A stretch of 64,000 nucleotides of DNA from contig NZ_AP018288.1 in assembly GCF_002368335.1 (NCBI RefSeq), positions 4,390,628-4,454,627 of the forward strand, written 5' to 3'. Numbering within the stretch: the first letter of the stretch is position 1; each line of letters begins with the position of its first letter. Below are positions 52,023 to 60,086 of the stretch, piece by piece. The translations under genes were made by a program, and so were the position numbers. Below the pieces are notes generated by a model. The model was not told the DNA's origin, did not search any database, and saw only the letters and a list, made by a program, of their open reading frames with translations. Origin of the DNA: Nostoc sp. NIES-4103 (GTDB lineage: Bacteria; Cyanobacteriota; Cyanobacteriia; Cyanobacteriales; Nostocaceae).

Positions 52023-53210
52023 ATGGTAACAGTTCTTAAAGAATCAACAGACTTCCTTGCGATCGCTACTACCTTAGCAGAAGAATTTGCCAAAACAGCA
52101 GTTTTACGTGATGCCAAGGGAGGAACCCCCACCGAAGAACTGAAAAAGTTACGTGAGAGTGGTCTGTTAAACCTGGTAATACCGAAAGAATATGGTGGAA
52201 TTGGAGAAACTTGGCCTAATGTTCTCAAAGTAGTACGGGAAATTGCCAAAACCGACGGTTCTGTGGGGCAACTGTTGGGCTATCACTATTTCAATAGTGC
52301 TATCCCGCGATTTTTTGGCACTCCAGAACAGTATGCTGAATTTTCAAAAGCTAGTGCGCGCCATAATTGGTTTTGGTCGGATGCTGCAAATCCACGTGAC
52401 CCTGATTCAATTTTGACACCAGACGGGGAAAACTTTCGTCTGAATGGGTTAAAAAACTTTGCCACAGGCACAAAATGCTCAGATGTAGTGTTAGTTGGGG
52501 GAAGGCGCGAAGACTTAGGTAATGTGGTCTATGCAGTTATTCCTAGCGATCGCGAGGGTTTACAAATCAACGATGATTGGAATTATATTGGTCAGCGTCA
52601 AACTGAAAGTGGCAGTGTCGTCTTCCACAACGTTTTGATACGTAGAGACGAGATACTGGGAAATCCCGACTCTAACGATGATCCTAGACCATTTGCTACC
52701 TTGTTTACTCCCCTTGGTCAATTAGTTTTTGTCCATTTATATTTAGGAATTGCTCTTGGTGCATTTGCGGAAGCTAAAAAGTATACACTCGCACACACTC
52801 GACCTTGGATAATATCTCCCGCAGAAACAGCCGCTCAAGACCCCTACATTATTGAACAATATGGCAATATGTGGGTTGACTTAGCAGCCACCATTAGCCA
52901 TGCTGACCATGTAACATTATTAGCCCAAGCTGCTTGGGAAAAGGGAGAAGAACTCACAGCTGCTGAACGCGGAGAACTTGCTGTGAGTGTTGCTTCTGCT
53001 AAAGTTTTAAGTACGAGGGTAGCATTGGATGTTACCAGCAAGATTTTTGAAGTGACAGGCGCACGTTCTGCGGCGAATAAATACCGTTTTGACCGCTACT
53101 GGCGGAATGTTCGCACACATACTTTGCATGATCCTGTGGCTTACAAAGTGTATGAAGTTGGTAATTGGGTATTGAATGGAGAGATACCGGATTTTACACT
53201 TTATACATAA
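52023..53210 (+). CDS. Acyl-CoA-dehydrogenase-fold flavin monooxygenase (DszC/SfnB-like)
   Basis: The 395-aa flavoprotein has an N-terminal helical domain (LRESGLLNLVIPKEYGG), middle beta domain (FWSDAANPRDP, LNGLKNFATG, RQTESGSVVF) and a C-terminal helical bundle ending TGARSAANKYRFDRYWRNVRTHTLHDPV. That C-terminal sequence, with an RTHTLHDP motif, is typical of DszC/SfnB-type FMN-dependent monooxygenases that act on sulphur or aromatic compounds rather than on acyl-CoA. The catalytic Glu of true acyl-CoA dehydrogenases is not apparent. AAGGAG precedes the ATG. It is convergent with the downstream aminotransferase gene. Substrate unknown. Confidence 0.85.
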   Translation: MVTVLKESTDFLAIATTLAEEFAKTAVLRDAKGGTPTEELKKLRESGLLNLVIPKEYGGIGETWPNVLKVVREIAKTDGSVGQLLGYHYFNSAIPRFFGTPEQYAEFSKASARHNWFWSDAANPRDPDSILTPDGENFRLNGLKNFATGTKCSDVVLVGGRREDLGNVVYAVIPSDREGLQINDDWNYIGQRQTESGSVVFHNVLIRRDEILGNPDSNDDPRPFATLFTPLGQLVFVHLYLGIALGAFAEAKKYTLAHTRPWIISPAETAAQDPYIIEQYGNMWVDLAATISHADHVTLLAQAAWEKGEELTAAERGELAVSVASAKVLSTRVALDVTSKIFEVTGARSAANKYRFDRYWRNVRTHTLHDPVAYKVYEVGNWVLNGEIPDFTLYT

Positions 53211-53211
53211 A

Positions 53212-53335
53212 AATTGGGCATGGGGCATGGGGAATGGGGAATTGGTTATTCTCCCTCATCTCCCTCATCTCCCTCATCCCCCTCATCTCCCTCATCCCCC
53301 TCATCTCCCTCATCCCCCTCATCCCCACTCCCTAA
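53212..53335. repeat. GGGCATG/GGGAATG units and CTCCCTCAT 9-bp array
   Basis: Between the convergent flavoenzyme and aminotransferase genes the full gap is repeat: GGGGCAT heptamers, then about ten CATCTCCCT/CATCCCCCT units. Confidence 0.9.
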
Positions 53336-53339
53336 AAAC

Positions 53340-54530
53340 TCACTGCCGCAGTTGGTGCAGCACTGACCCCAAGATGGTAATTCCTTCTACAATCTTTTCT
53401 GGTGGCTGAAAGCTAAAAGATAGTCTAATAGCGTCGTCTCCTTCACCGTTAGCATAGCAGCGAGTTCCTGGGAGGAAGGTAACGCCGTGTTCGCTAGCAG
53501 CAGTTAGCAGAGTTTTGGCGCTGATATCTGGTGGCAATTTACACCAGACGAAAAAGCCACCGTCGGGAGGCAAAGCAACTATATCACTGGGAAACTCACA
53601 AGCGATCGCATCCAATAACAAATCACATTTATGCTGATAGTTGGCAATTAATTTCTGGATGTGATTATCTAATTTACCCATAGCACAGTAGCGGGCAACC
53701 ACATGACTGACAAAGGGCCCCACAGGCCCTTCACTTTTGAACATTGCCAACCGTTCAATAATTGTTGGGTCACCGCAAGCCCAACCCAACCGCACACCAG
53801 GAGCGATAATTTTAGAGAAGGTACTAACGTATAACACCCACCCTTCATGGTCGAGGGATGCTAAGGAAGGCACAATTTCGCCACGGAAGCGTAAATCACT
53901 ATAAGCATCGTCTTCTACTACCAAAACACCATACTCAGCGGCTAATGCTATCAACTTTTGGCGGCGAAACAATGGCATGGTTACGCCTGTGGGATTGTGA
54001 AAGGTGGGGATGGTGTAAATAAATCGAGGTCTGATGCCTTTTTGTTGCAAGTCGCGCAAAGTTGCTTCTAGCGCGTCTACATCCATTCCCAATTCATCTA
54101 CAGGAATGGTAATTAATTTTGCACCAGCGTTGGCGAATCTGGTAACTACACCTAGAAAAGTAGGCCCTTCAACAATGACCACATCACCAGGTTCAACAAA
54201 CACATCGGGGAGTAAGCCTAAGATTTGTCCAGAACCGTAGCCAATGAGAACAGAATTGCGATCGCCTGCAATTCCTTGAGCTTGCAAACGTGAGATAATC
54301 TGGTCATAAAGTAGGGCTGCCGGTGGGCCGTAGTTGAGAACAGTGGGGGCTTGTTCTGCAAGTACAGCCGCAGTAGCAGCAGCTAAGTCTGCGTGGGGAA
54401 ACAGAGTAGGATCAGCTAGACCGTAGGCAAAGCTAACGGTGATAATCTTGGTTAACTCAGTGCCGTAGGTTGGCGGTGCTATATTTTTTGCTCGTTGGGC
54501 GAACAAATCAGCAATTCGGTAGGCAGGCAT
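53340..54530 (-). CDS. PLP fold-type I aminotransferase (LysN/Aro8-like)
   Basis: The 396-aa enzyme resembles the 2-aminoadipate/aromatic aminotransferase group (LysN, kynurenine aminotransferase II). It has LNYGPPAALLYDQI, YGSGQILGLL, TIPTFHNPTG, cofactor-binding EDDAYSDLRF, PLP lysine in STFSKIIAPGVRLGW and final Arg in DAIRLSFSF. No N-terminal GntR domain is fused, so it is not a MocR regulator. It could interconvert 2-aminoadipate and 2-oxoadipate, the step before DUF1338. Equally, it may act on aromatic or branched-chain amino acids. The ATG at 54530 fits the family start. Confidence 0.87.
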   Translation of the reverse strand: MPAYRIADLFAQRAKNIAPPTYGTELTKIITVSFAYGLADPTLFPHADLAAATAAVLAEQAPTVLNYGPPAALLYDQIISRLQAQGIAGDRNSVLIGYGSGQILGLLPDVFVEPGDVVIVEGPTFLGVVTRFANAGAKLITIPVDELGMDVDALEATLRDLQQKGIRPRFIYTIPTFHNPTGVTMPLFRRQKLIALAAEYGVLVVEDDAYSDLRFRGEIVPSLASLDHEGWVLYVSTFSKIIAPGVRLGWACGDPTIIERLAMFKSEGPVGPFVSHVVARYCAMGKLDNHIQKLIANYQHKCDLLLDAIACEFPSDIVALPPDGGFFVWCKLPPDISAKTLLTAASEHGVTFLPGTRCYANGEGDDAIRLSFSFQPPEKIVEGITILGSVLHQLRQ

Positions 54531-54956
54531 CGGTGATGTTTAAAATACGACTGCGATTGTCAACAGGCAATTACGCTTAATTATCTAGGAGAATGTATTA
54601 TAGCGGTTCTTACTGTGTTGCGATCGTAACTCTGATTCACAAGCCTTTGAGAATTGAAGTTATTGCCGTATAACTTTTACCAATGAGCTTTCGCTTCGTT
54701 TCGTTTCCTTGTAGTATGTCAGGTTGCTCTATACTTCTGTTCTTGAGATTTTGAAAAACAACAAAGGCGATCGCTAAGGTTTTCACTTTATGAAGTACTG
54801 TATTAAGACTTATTCTGTCTTTCCCCTTCAAGATTTTCAAAAATTGAATTGGTTTTAAAAATAGATAAAGAAATTTTTACAGATTCTAAATAGAGTACTA
54901 GAGCGATCACCAATTGTCAAATCAACAAAGCTTGCACTAGCATTTTTTAAATAAAA
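54531..54956. other. Intergenic region, 426 bp, no supported gene
   Basis: It contains a 67-codon minus-strand frame (54637-54840) with no family likeness and low-complexity composition, which I do not accept as a gene. HIP1-like GCGATCGC sites are present. Otherwise featureless. Confidence 0.5.
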
Positions 54957-55313
54957 TTAGCTTCTGGTCATGATACAAATGCCAGCGAATATAAGACTTA
55001 TAGCAATTACGTGATTTAATGCCAACTTTTCTTGAAATAACCAATGGGAAAGAAAAGCGGTTAAAACAAATCCAATTCCTTGACAAGTTGGAACTGCTAT
55101 AGAGACTGGAAGTCGTTCAAGTGCTTTGGCAAATAAGATTAAACCAGTACTGTAAAAAATCAGAGATGTAATCAACCAAGGAGAAGCTATGGTTAGAATA
55201 ATGCTGGAATTAGTGGGTGTCAAACGTGACTGCTTGAGCAGAATAGTCCCTATACAATTACAGAAAGCAGTTGCAGCAATCAGTAACCCAGATAGCTTCA
55301 AAAATTGAGTCAT
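54957..55313 (-). CDS. Small EamA/SMR-like four-helix membrane protein
   Basis: The 118-aa protein has four hydrophobic helices (about 8-25, 40-60, 68-88 and 95-115). It carries GTILLKQSR in the first loop, YSTGLILFAKALERLPVSIAVPT and a final IFAGICIMTRS. This is the half-size unit of the drug/metabolite transporter superfamily, similar to SMR pumps and to ArnE/ArnF-like flippase subunits. It would work as a dimer. The characteristic SMR Glu in helix 1 is missing, so multidrug efflux is doubtful. It is separated from the neighbouring glycosyltransferase by a strong hairpin. Confidence 0.75.
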   Translation of the reverse strand: MTQFLKLSGLLIAATAFCNCIGTILLKQSRLTPTNSSIILTIASPWLITSLIFYSTGLILFAKALERLPVSIAVPTCQGIGFVLTAFLSHWLFQEKLALNHVIAISLIFAGICIMTRS

Positions 55314-55511
55314 TAGTAGTTAATCCTTATGAAAATATTTCGCTATTGCTAGCATCAGTTACCCTAATGCAATAAACTTGCTTACTCTTTCGCTCTTTGA
55401 ATCGTGTCGAATCAGAAGGTAAACTGATTAAGGGATTTCCAGAAAATAAAATGCCCAGCTGTTTCAATAATTTTTTTAGTGAAACCCAGGTATTTAGGCA
55501 CTTTCGCCTTG

Positions 55512-55545
55512 AAAAGCGAAAGCCAGGGCTTTCGCTTTTATTACT
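55512..55545. terminator. Strong symmetrical hairpin terminator
   Basis: AAAAGCGAAAGCC (55512-55524) pairs perfectly with GGCTTTCGCTTTT (55527-55539) with almost no loop, and has A-tract and T-tract edges on the two sides. It could terminate in either orientation; it lies just beyond the 3' end of the minus-strand glycosyltransferase? In fact the glycosyltransferase ends at 55599, so leftward transcripts from it would meet this hairpin about 60 bp downstream. Confidence 0.75.
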
Positions 55546-55598
55546 TGTAGTTACCCAGGCATCAATTTATTCAAGTTACTACTGAGACACATTCCGTT

Positions 55599-56942
55599 TT
55601 AACGGACTTTAGCTCTAAGCCTTGAACTTAAGTTCAAGGGGTACTCAGGATCAGGTGTAAGATCTGAGTCAAGCAACTTTGTAGTATCAAATAACTGTGG
55701 ATTTGATGCTTCCACAACTTGGTAGAGTTTGTCTTCAAATTTTTTCATACATGTCGACCAATCGAATTTTAGTATGGAGGGGCGAGCTTGCTTAGTCAAA
55801 CTTGCTTTGAGGTCGGGATTTTCTAGAATTGCAATCACTTTTTGGGCAAAATCAGTTGGGTTGTTAGGTTCAGCTAAAAAGCCGTTTTTACCAGGGAAAA
55901 CCTGCTCTGAAGTTGAAGGTGCAATCACTGCAACTACTGGGGTGCCAGAAGCCAGTGCTTCGTTATTTGTGGTGCAGAAGTTTTCTGTGACAGAAGGGTT
56001 AACAAATACATCTGCTCGTGCAAACCAACCTAACAGTTCTGTACCGTGAGATTCGCCCCAAATAGTCACACCAGATGCAAATTTTTGGGCACGCCGCCTA
56101 ATTTCTTCATCTAAAGGCCCACTACCTACAATAACTAAATGAACATCAGGAATTTTGGCAGCAATGAGTGGATAAGCATCTAATAATTGATCGACATTCT
56201 TTTCCGCAGTCACACGTCCGATAAATAAAATAGTTGGTCGTTTATCATTGGGAATAGGGTCATAACAAATATTTTTTGGGTGAAATTTCCCGCAATCAAT
56301 ACCTTGATATGGTAGATATTCACTACGTTGACATTTCAGGTTAGTATACTTAGCAAGTTGTTCTCTAGAAGAAAATAAATTAGCGTCGTAAGCCTCACTG
56401 AATTGCTTAATGAAAATAGGAAGAATCGGACGCAAAAAGCTAGAAAAGGTATCTCCTAAGTAATATCGGATATAGCCAACGATATCAGTATGGAAGACAG
56501 AAATTATTGGAGTACCTGTGAGTTTGCCATATTCAGAACCCACAGGACGACCGTAACCTTGTAATAAAAGTGAATAAAAACCTCTCATTTGCGGTGCTTC
56601 TTCAACTACCACAATGTCGGGTTTAAAACTCGACAATACCTTAGTATCGCTCCAATACCGATAGTGTAAAGGTTCAGGGAGAGACTTGTAAAATATTAGA
56701 GGCTTTGTAGGATAGGCATAAGAAGAAAAGTTAGGGTACAACTCAAGTTCTGCTAACCCTGGGACTTTGCGATCGCGTACTTCTATGGGAAATTTATCAT
56801 TAATTTCTGGGTGAATCAGAAAAACTTCATGCCCCTGTTGTAACAACCAACGAACTCGTTGATGAACTGCAACTCCAACCCCTGATAAAAATGGTGCATA
56901 GACACCCGTCATAATTGCAATGCGAAGTGGTTGTTTTTTCAT
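55599..56942 (-). CDS. Group 1 glycosyltransferase (SQD2-like)
   Basis: The 447-aa GT4-family enzyme has a GT-B fold: N-terminal domain with MTGVYAPFLSGVG and FHTDIVGYI, and C-terminal domain with ILFIGRVTAEKNVDQLL, EX7E region in VTENFCTTNNEALASGTPVVA. These features resemble sulfoquinovosyldiacylglycerol synthase SQD2 and related monoglucosyl-lipid transferases. A sugar-nucleotide donor and lipid or polysaccharide acceptor are likely. The ATG at 56942 (MKKQPLRIAIMTG) is preferred to one at 57011 that adds 23 unconserved residues. Without SQD1 beside it the exact product is unclear. Confidence 0.83.
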   Translation of the reverse strand: MKKQPLRIAIMTGVYAPFLSGVGVAVHQRVRWLLQQGHEVFLIHPEINDKFPIEVRDRKVPGLAELELYPNFSSYAYPTKPLIFYKSLPEPLHYRYWSDTKVLSSFKPDIVVVEEAPQMRGFYSLLLQGYGRPVGSEYGKLTGTPIISVFHTDIVGYIRYYLGDTFSSFLRPILPIFIKQFSEAYDANLFSSREQLAKYTNLKCQRSEYLPYQGIDCGKFHPKNICYDPIPNDKRPTILFIGRVTAEKNVDQLLDAYPLIAAKIPDVHLVIVGSGPLDEEIRRRAQKFASGVTIWGESHGTELLGWFARADVFVNPSVTENFCTTNNEALASGTPVVAVIAPSTSEQVFPGKNGFLAEPNNPTDFAQKVIAILENPDLKASLTKQARPSILKFDWSTCMKKFEDKLYQVVEASNPQLFDTTKLLDSDLTPDPEYPLNLSSRLRAKVR

Positions 56943-57219
56943 AATTCGAGGAAATCTTTCATGAATTTGTGAGTTGGACAGATAGTATGTGAGTGAGATA
57001 CTCAATTGCAAGCCATATGCATCTTAAATGCAACACTTCCATCAGTTTGTTCCTGTACCATCTAAAAAGCTTAATTCTTCGTTATTCCTCCGAACTGGTG
57101 TTTACCCTCAAGGAATGCTTATGTATCACTAGTGGGACACACGAGGTCTACAACTGTTATTCTTTCTTTAGCTGAGCAAAACTACTTATGATTGCAGCAC
57201 TGTAATCATAATTCCTTGA

Positions 57220-58098
57220 ATGAAGTATTTTTTCTCAAAAATAGGTGTATCTGTGAAATTGCTCAAATTCAAGTGGCAGCAAATAATTCTCGGTTTAGGC
57301 TGTTTACTACTGATTATCGCTTGTCAAAGTTCTCGCCCATCTACCAAGCCAGGTGCTAAACTTCTCAAAGTAGCCACAGACCCTACTTTTGTCCCCTTTG
57401 AGATTCACAAAGCCGATGGTAAGCTAGAAGGTTTTGATATCGATTTGATGAACGCGATCGCAGCAAGTGCAGGTTTTACAGTACAGTTTGAAAAGCTACC
57501 CTTTGATGGCATGATTTCCACTTTGCAAGCTGGCAAAGTTGATGCTGCAATTAGTGGAATCACCATTACTCCCGAACGTCTGAAAACAATTTCTTTTTCA
57601 CGACCTTATTTTAAAGCCGGACTAGCGATCGCAGTTCGACAAAACAACCAAGATATTCAAAATCTTAACAATCTCAAAGGCAGAAAAATTGCTGTACAAA
57701 TTGGTTCAACAGGGGCAGATTTTGCTAAAACTATCCCCAATGCCAAAATTAGTACGTTTAATTCTGGGCCGGAATTTTTCCAAGATTTGCTCAATGGTAA
57801 TGTTGATGCTGTCATTAGTGATGCTTTTGCTACCTTGTATGCAATCAACAATGGTCAGCTAAAAGGTATTAAAGTAGTTGCGGATCTACTTACTGAAGAA
57901 TACTACGGAATTGCTACACCGCAAAATTCTCCCCACATGGATGCAATTAATAATGCCATTGGTACTTTATTAAGCAATGGCACTTATAAGCAAATTTACC
58001 AAAAATGGTTTAAAGCTGAGCCTCCACAATTACCTGATTCTCCACCATTAGGTAAAGCCAAGCAACTAAATGCAGCAACGGTTTTTCACTATTTTTGA
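57220..58098 (+). CDS. Amino acid ABC transporter substrate-binding lipoprotein
   Basis: The 292-aa exported protein has an N-terminal hydrophobic helix and lipobox LIIAC. A bacterial solute-binding family 3 domain follows (about 50-275): ATDPTFVPFEIHKADGKLEGFDIDL, the Arg/Asp ligand region SGITITPERLKTISFSRPY, and the second lobe LKGRKIAVQIGSTG. It probably binds a polar amino acid such as glutamine. No permease or ATPase gene is adjacent, so the transporter is assembled from elsewhere or it is an orphan. The ATG at 57220 is used; a GTG at 57253 is a possible alternative. Confidence 0.87.
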   Translation: MKYFFSKIGVSVKLLKFKWQQIILGLGCLLLIIACQSSRPSTKPGAKLLKVATDPTFVPFEIHKADGKLEGFDIDLMNAIAASAGFTVQFEKLPFDGMISTLQAGKVDAAISGITITPERLKTISFSRPYFKAGLAIAVRQNNQDIQNLNNLKGRKIAVQIGSTGADFAKTIPNAKISTFNSGPEFFQDLLNGNVDAVISDAFATLYAINNGQLKGIKVVADLLTEEYYGIATPQNSPHMDAINNAIGTLLSNGTYKQIYQKWFKAEPPQLPDSPPLGKAKQLNAATVFHYF

Positions 58099-58273
58099 AG
58101 AATTCGTGAATAATACTGTTATTTGCTTGTCAAAAACTGTTAATTTTGTAATTTTAGTATCATGTAGCACGTCAAGGTTATCCTGACGATGACCAAATCT
58201 ACTTCTTCAGAAATTTGCTGTTTTGAAATTGATGATTTAAAGTAGTGCTGAGTTTTTAAAGGATAATTCATCA

Positions 58274-58438
58274 ATGACAACGACACAAACTAGTACAATT
58301 ACGCAAAACAAAAGATCAGCTAAGAAAAAACAGTCTTTTCCTACTATGGATATTGGTACTCCCAAAGTACCACTCCGCAAATACAAAAAAATCAAACAAG
58401 AGTATGAATTACTCAGTGATTGGGATCACGCAAGTTAA
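58274..58438 (+). CDS. Putative small basic peptide (54 aa)
   Basis: This short frame encodes a Thr/Gln start (MTTTQTSTI), a basic centre (KRSAKKKQSF), then PLRKYKKIKQEYELL and an acidic end (SDWDHAS). AAGGA lies about 11 bp ahead. The strong pattern of a charged helix makes it look like a real small protein, but coding potential is hard to judge at this length. It sits between the solute-binding gene and the secreted protein gene. Function unknown. Confidence 0.5.
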   Translation: MTTTQTSTITQNKRSAKKKQSFPTMDIGTPKVPLRKYKKIKQEYELLSDWDHAS

Positions 58439-58483
58439 TTTAGAAGTTACGCGTTAACTACAATGTGATCTCGTTTGCTGCTT

Positions 58484-59161
58484 TTACTGACTAGGATTGA
58501 GAACAACGATAATTTCTGCTAGCCTGATTCCCAAAGGTTGCCAGTGGGGATTGCTGGCATAAAAAGTGCGATCGCCTGATACTGCTTTATAATCATGAGG
58601 ATATTTCTGGGCAGCATTGGCAGCAGCGTTAACTCGCAAGATGAGTTTGCCTTGATAGCGGGATAACCGGCTACTATCCAACAAAATAGTTCCGCCATAG
58701 TCCCAACCCAAACCAAAAAGTTTAAAGTTGCCTAATTTGTTGCGTAACTCGCTGAATGAAGTACCCACACCAATACCTTCACGGGTTTTCCAAGCATCAC
58801 CCAGGTTACGCACATCTAAAGGTTTGGTACGAGTCTTATCAGTCCAGACTACCAAAAGCGCTCGCCCTTGATTCAAATTTATTTGGGTAGCAGCAAAACT
58901 ACCTATTCCTTCAGCACCTGCAATAGTTTTATCAACTAGGCGAGACGCACCAAATAGTTTAACTAAATCTTGTCTAGTAGTGTTGCGTGTCACTGGCCCA
59001 ACTCGTTCACCAGGAACAATTAAGGTGTCTGTCAACGGTTGTATTTTAGCTACAGTCAATGGGTATTGTATTTGTTGGGTTAGTGCAACTGCTGGTGTGG
59101 CACAGTAGCTGAGTAATAAAGCTAACGTAGCTGTAGTAATGCCTTTTATTGATGGTTTCAT
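58484..59161 (-). CDS. Exported protein of unknown function
   Basis: The 225-aa protein has a signal peptide (1-26; cleavage after ALA-type VALTQ). The mature part opens with LIVPGERVGPVTRNTTRQDLVKLFG and contains TDKTRTKPLDVRNLG, GIGVGTSFSELRNKLG and a C-terminal LAEIIVVLNPS. This resembles small periplasmic proteins in which a G-V-G-x-T/S-F-S-E-L helix is repeated, but I do not recognise a named domain. It is convergent with the small frame at 58274 and likely monocistronic. Confidence 0.7.
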   Translation of the reverse strand: MKPSIKGITTATLALLLSYCATPAVALTQQIQYPLTVAKIQPLTDTLIVPGERVGPVTRNTTRQDLVKLFGASRLVDKTIAGAEGIGSFAATQINLNQGRALLVVWTDKTRTKPLDVRNLGDAWKTREGIGVGTSFSELRNKLGNFKLFGLGWDYGGTILLDSSRLSRYQGKLILRVNAAANAAQKYPHDYKAVSGDRTFYASNPHWQPLGIRLAEIIVVLNPSQ

Positions 59162-59269
59162 GAGATGTATATTCTTTAGCCTTTAGTTATACAATTTCCC
59201 AATTACCAATTTCTGATTTCTCACTTATATTAGGGATTTGCAAATAAAAAATATCCCAGATTTTCTTGT

Positions 59270-59292
59270 GAGATGGGCATCTTGCCCGTCTC
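59270..59292. repeat. GC hairpin repeat with ATCTT loop
   Basis: GAGATGGGC pairs with GCCCGTCTC (one T-G pair) around ATCTT, the same design as 49151-49171. The remaining 400 bp between 59162 and 59596 are AT-rich and without other features. Confidence 0.6.
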
Positions 59293-59596
59293 AGATTCAA
59301 AGCACGCAGGATACCCACCCTATAGGATGAATAATTTATTTCTGGAAATATCTTATTTAATTAATTCTCTCTTCAGATAGATACATCAACTCAGATATTG
59401 CATCAAGTTTGACATCAGCCAAGAAAGTTAATTCTTTGCAGAAAGCCCAAGATAGTTGTAGCTGTGTTTTTTTTCATAAAAAAGCGTATTTTTTACAAAA
59501 ATGCTCATCACCTTGATATTCATTTCAAAAAATAACTTGACCTGTAACAATTAATCGGTTAGCCTTAGCAATCAGATATGTTTGGTCGAAAAACCA

Positions 59597-59980
59597 ATGA
59601 ACAAAAAACTCATTCTGAATTTGCTTTCAAGTTCTGCGATTTTTACCTCTATGATGTCTACGCTAGCAGTAGTAAATCCAGCCCATGCTGGTGTTACTAC
59701 TACTCAGCGATTAATGCACACAGATGATGGTCGTACCTGCATCACTAATCCCCACGGTAACAACAACTTTATCTGTATCCGTGATTCAGAGAGAAATCCT
59801 AAAGCTGCTCCTGCACCTAAGTCAATGGTGATTTCCAATCAGCCATCAGATAGTACTGTTGTAGCACTGGATTTTACTGATGAGGAAAGCGAAGCTGCAA
59901 TTAAGTTATTTGGATGTGACTGTCCTTATTGCATCAATTCCTTACGTCAGTTAAACGGTACTGGCAACTTAGTTTACTAA
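59597..59980 (+). CDS. Small exported protein with a CDCPYC motif
   Basis: The 127-aa protein has a signal peptide (1-32, ending AHA). The mature part begins GVTTTQRLMHTDDGRTCITNPHGNNNFICI, has a Pro-Ala spacer, then LDFTDEESEAAIKLFGCDCPYCINSL. The two N-terminal cysteines could form a disulfide, and the CxCxxC cluster could bind metal or iron-sulphur, which would be unusual after export. The ATG at 59597 is chosen because it begins with a normal basic signal-peptide end. Function unknown. Confidence 0.68.
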   Translation: MNKKLILNLLSSSAIFTSMMSTLAVVNPAHAGVTTTQRLMHTDDGRTCITNPHGNNNFICIRDSERNPKAAPAPKSMVISNQPSDSTVVALDFTDEESEAAIKLFGCDCPYCINSLRQLNGTGNLVY

Positions 59981-60086
59981 GATTCGCTAGGATTTATAAT
60001 TGACAGTTTCAGAGCATATTTGTTTTAGCCCAATTTTTGCATCAAGGGGCAAATACTTGTATAGATAAAATCTGCCCCAAGTGAAT

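Noticed and set aside
54637..54840. 67-codon minus-strand frame
   Set aside because: No family likeness, no ribosome binding site, basic low-complexity product in an intergenic gap.
55397..55585. 62-codon frame at 55397
   Set aside because: It spans the strong hairpin at 55512-55539 and has no family likeness.
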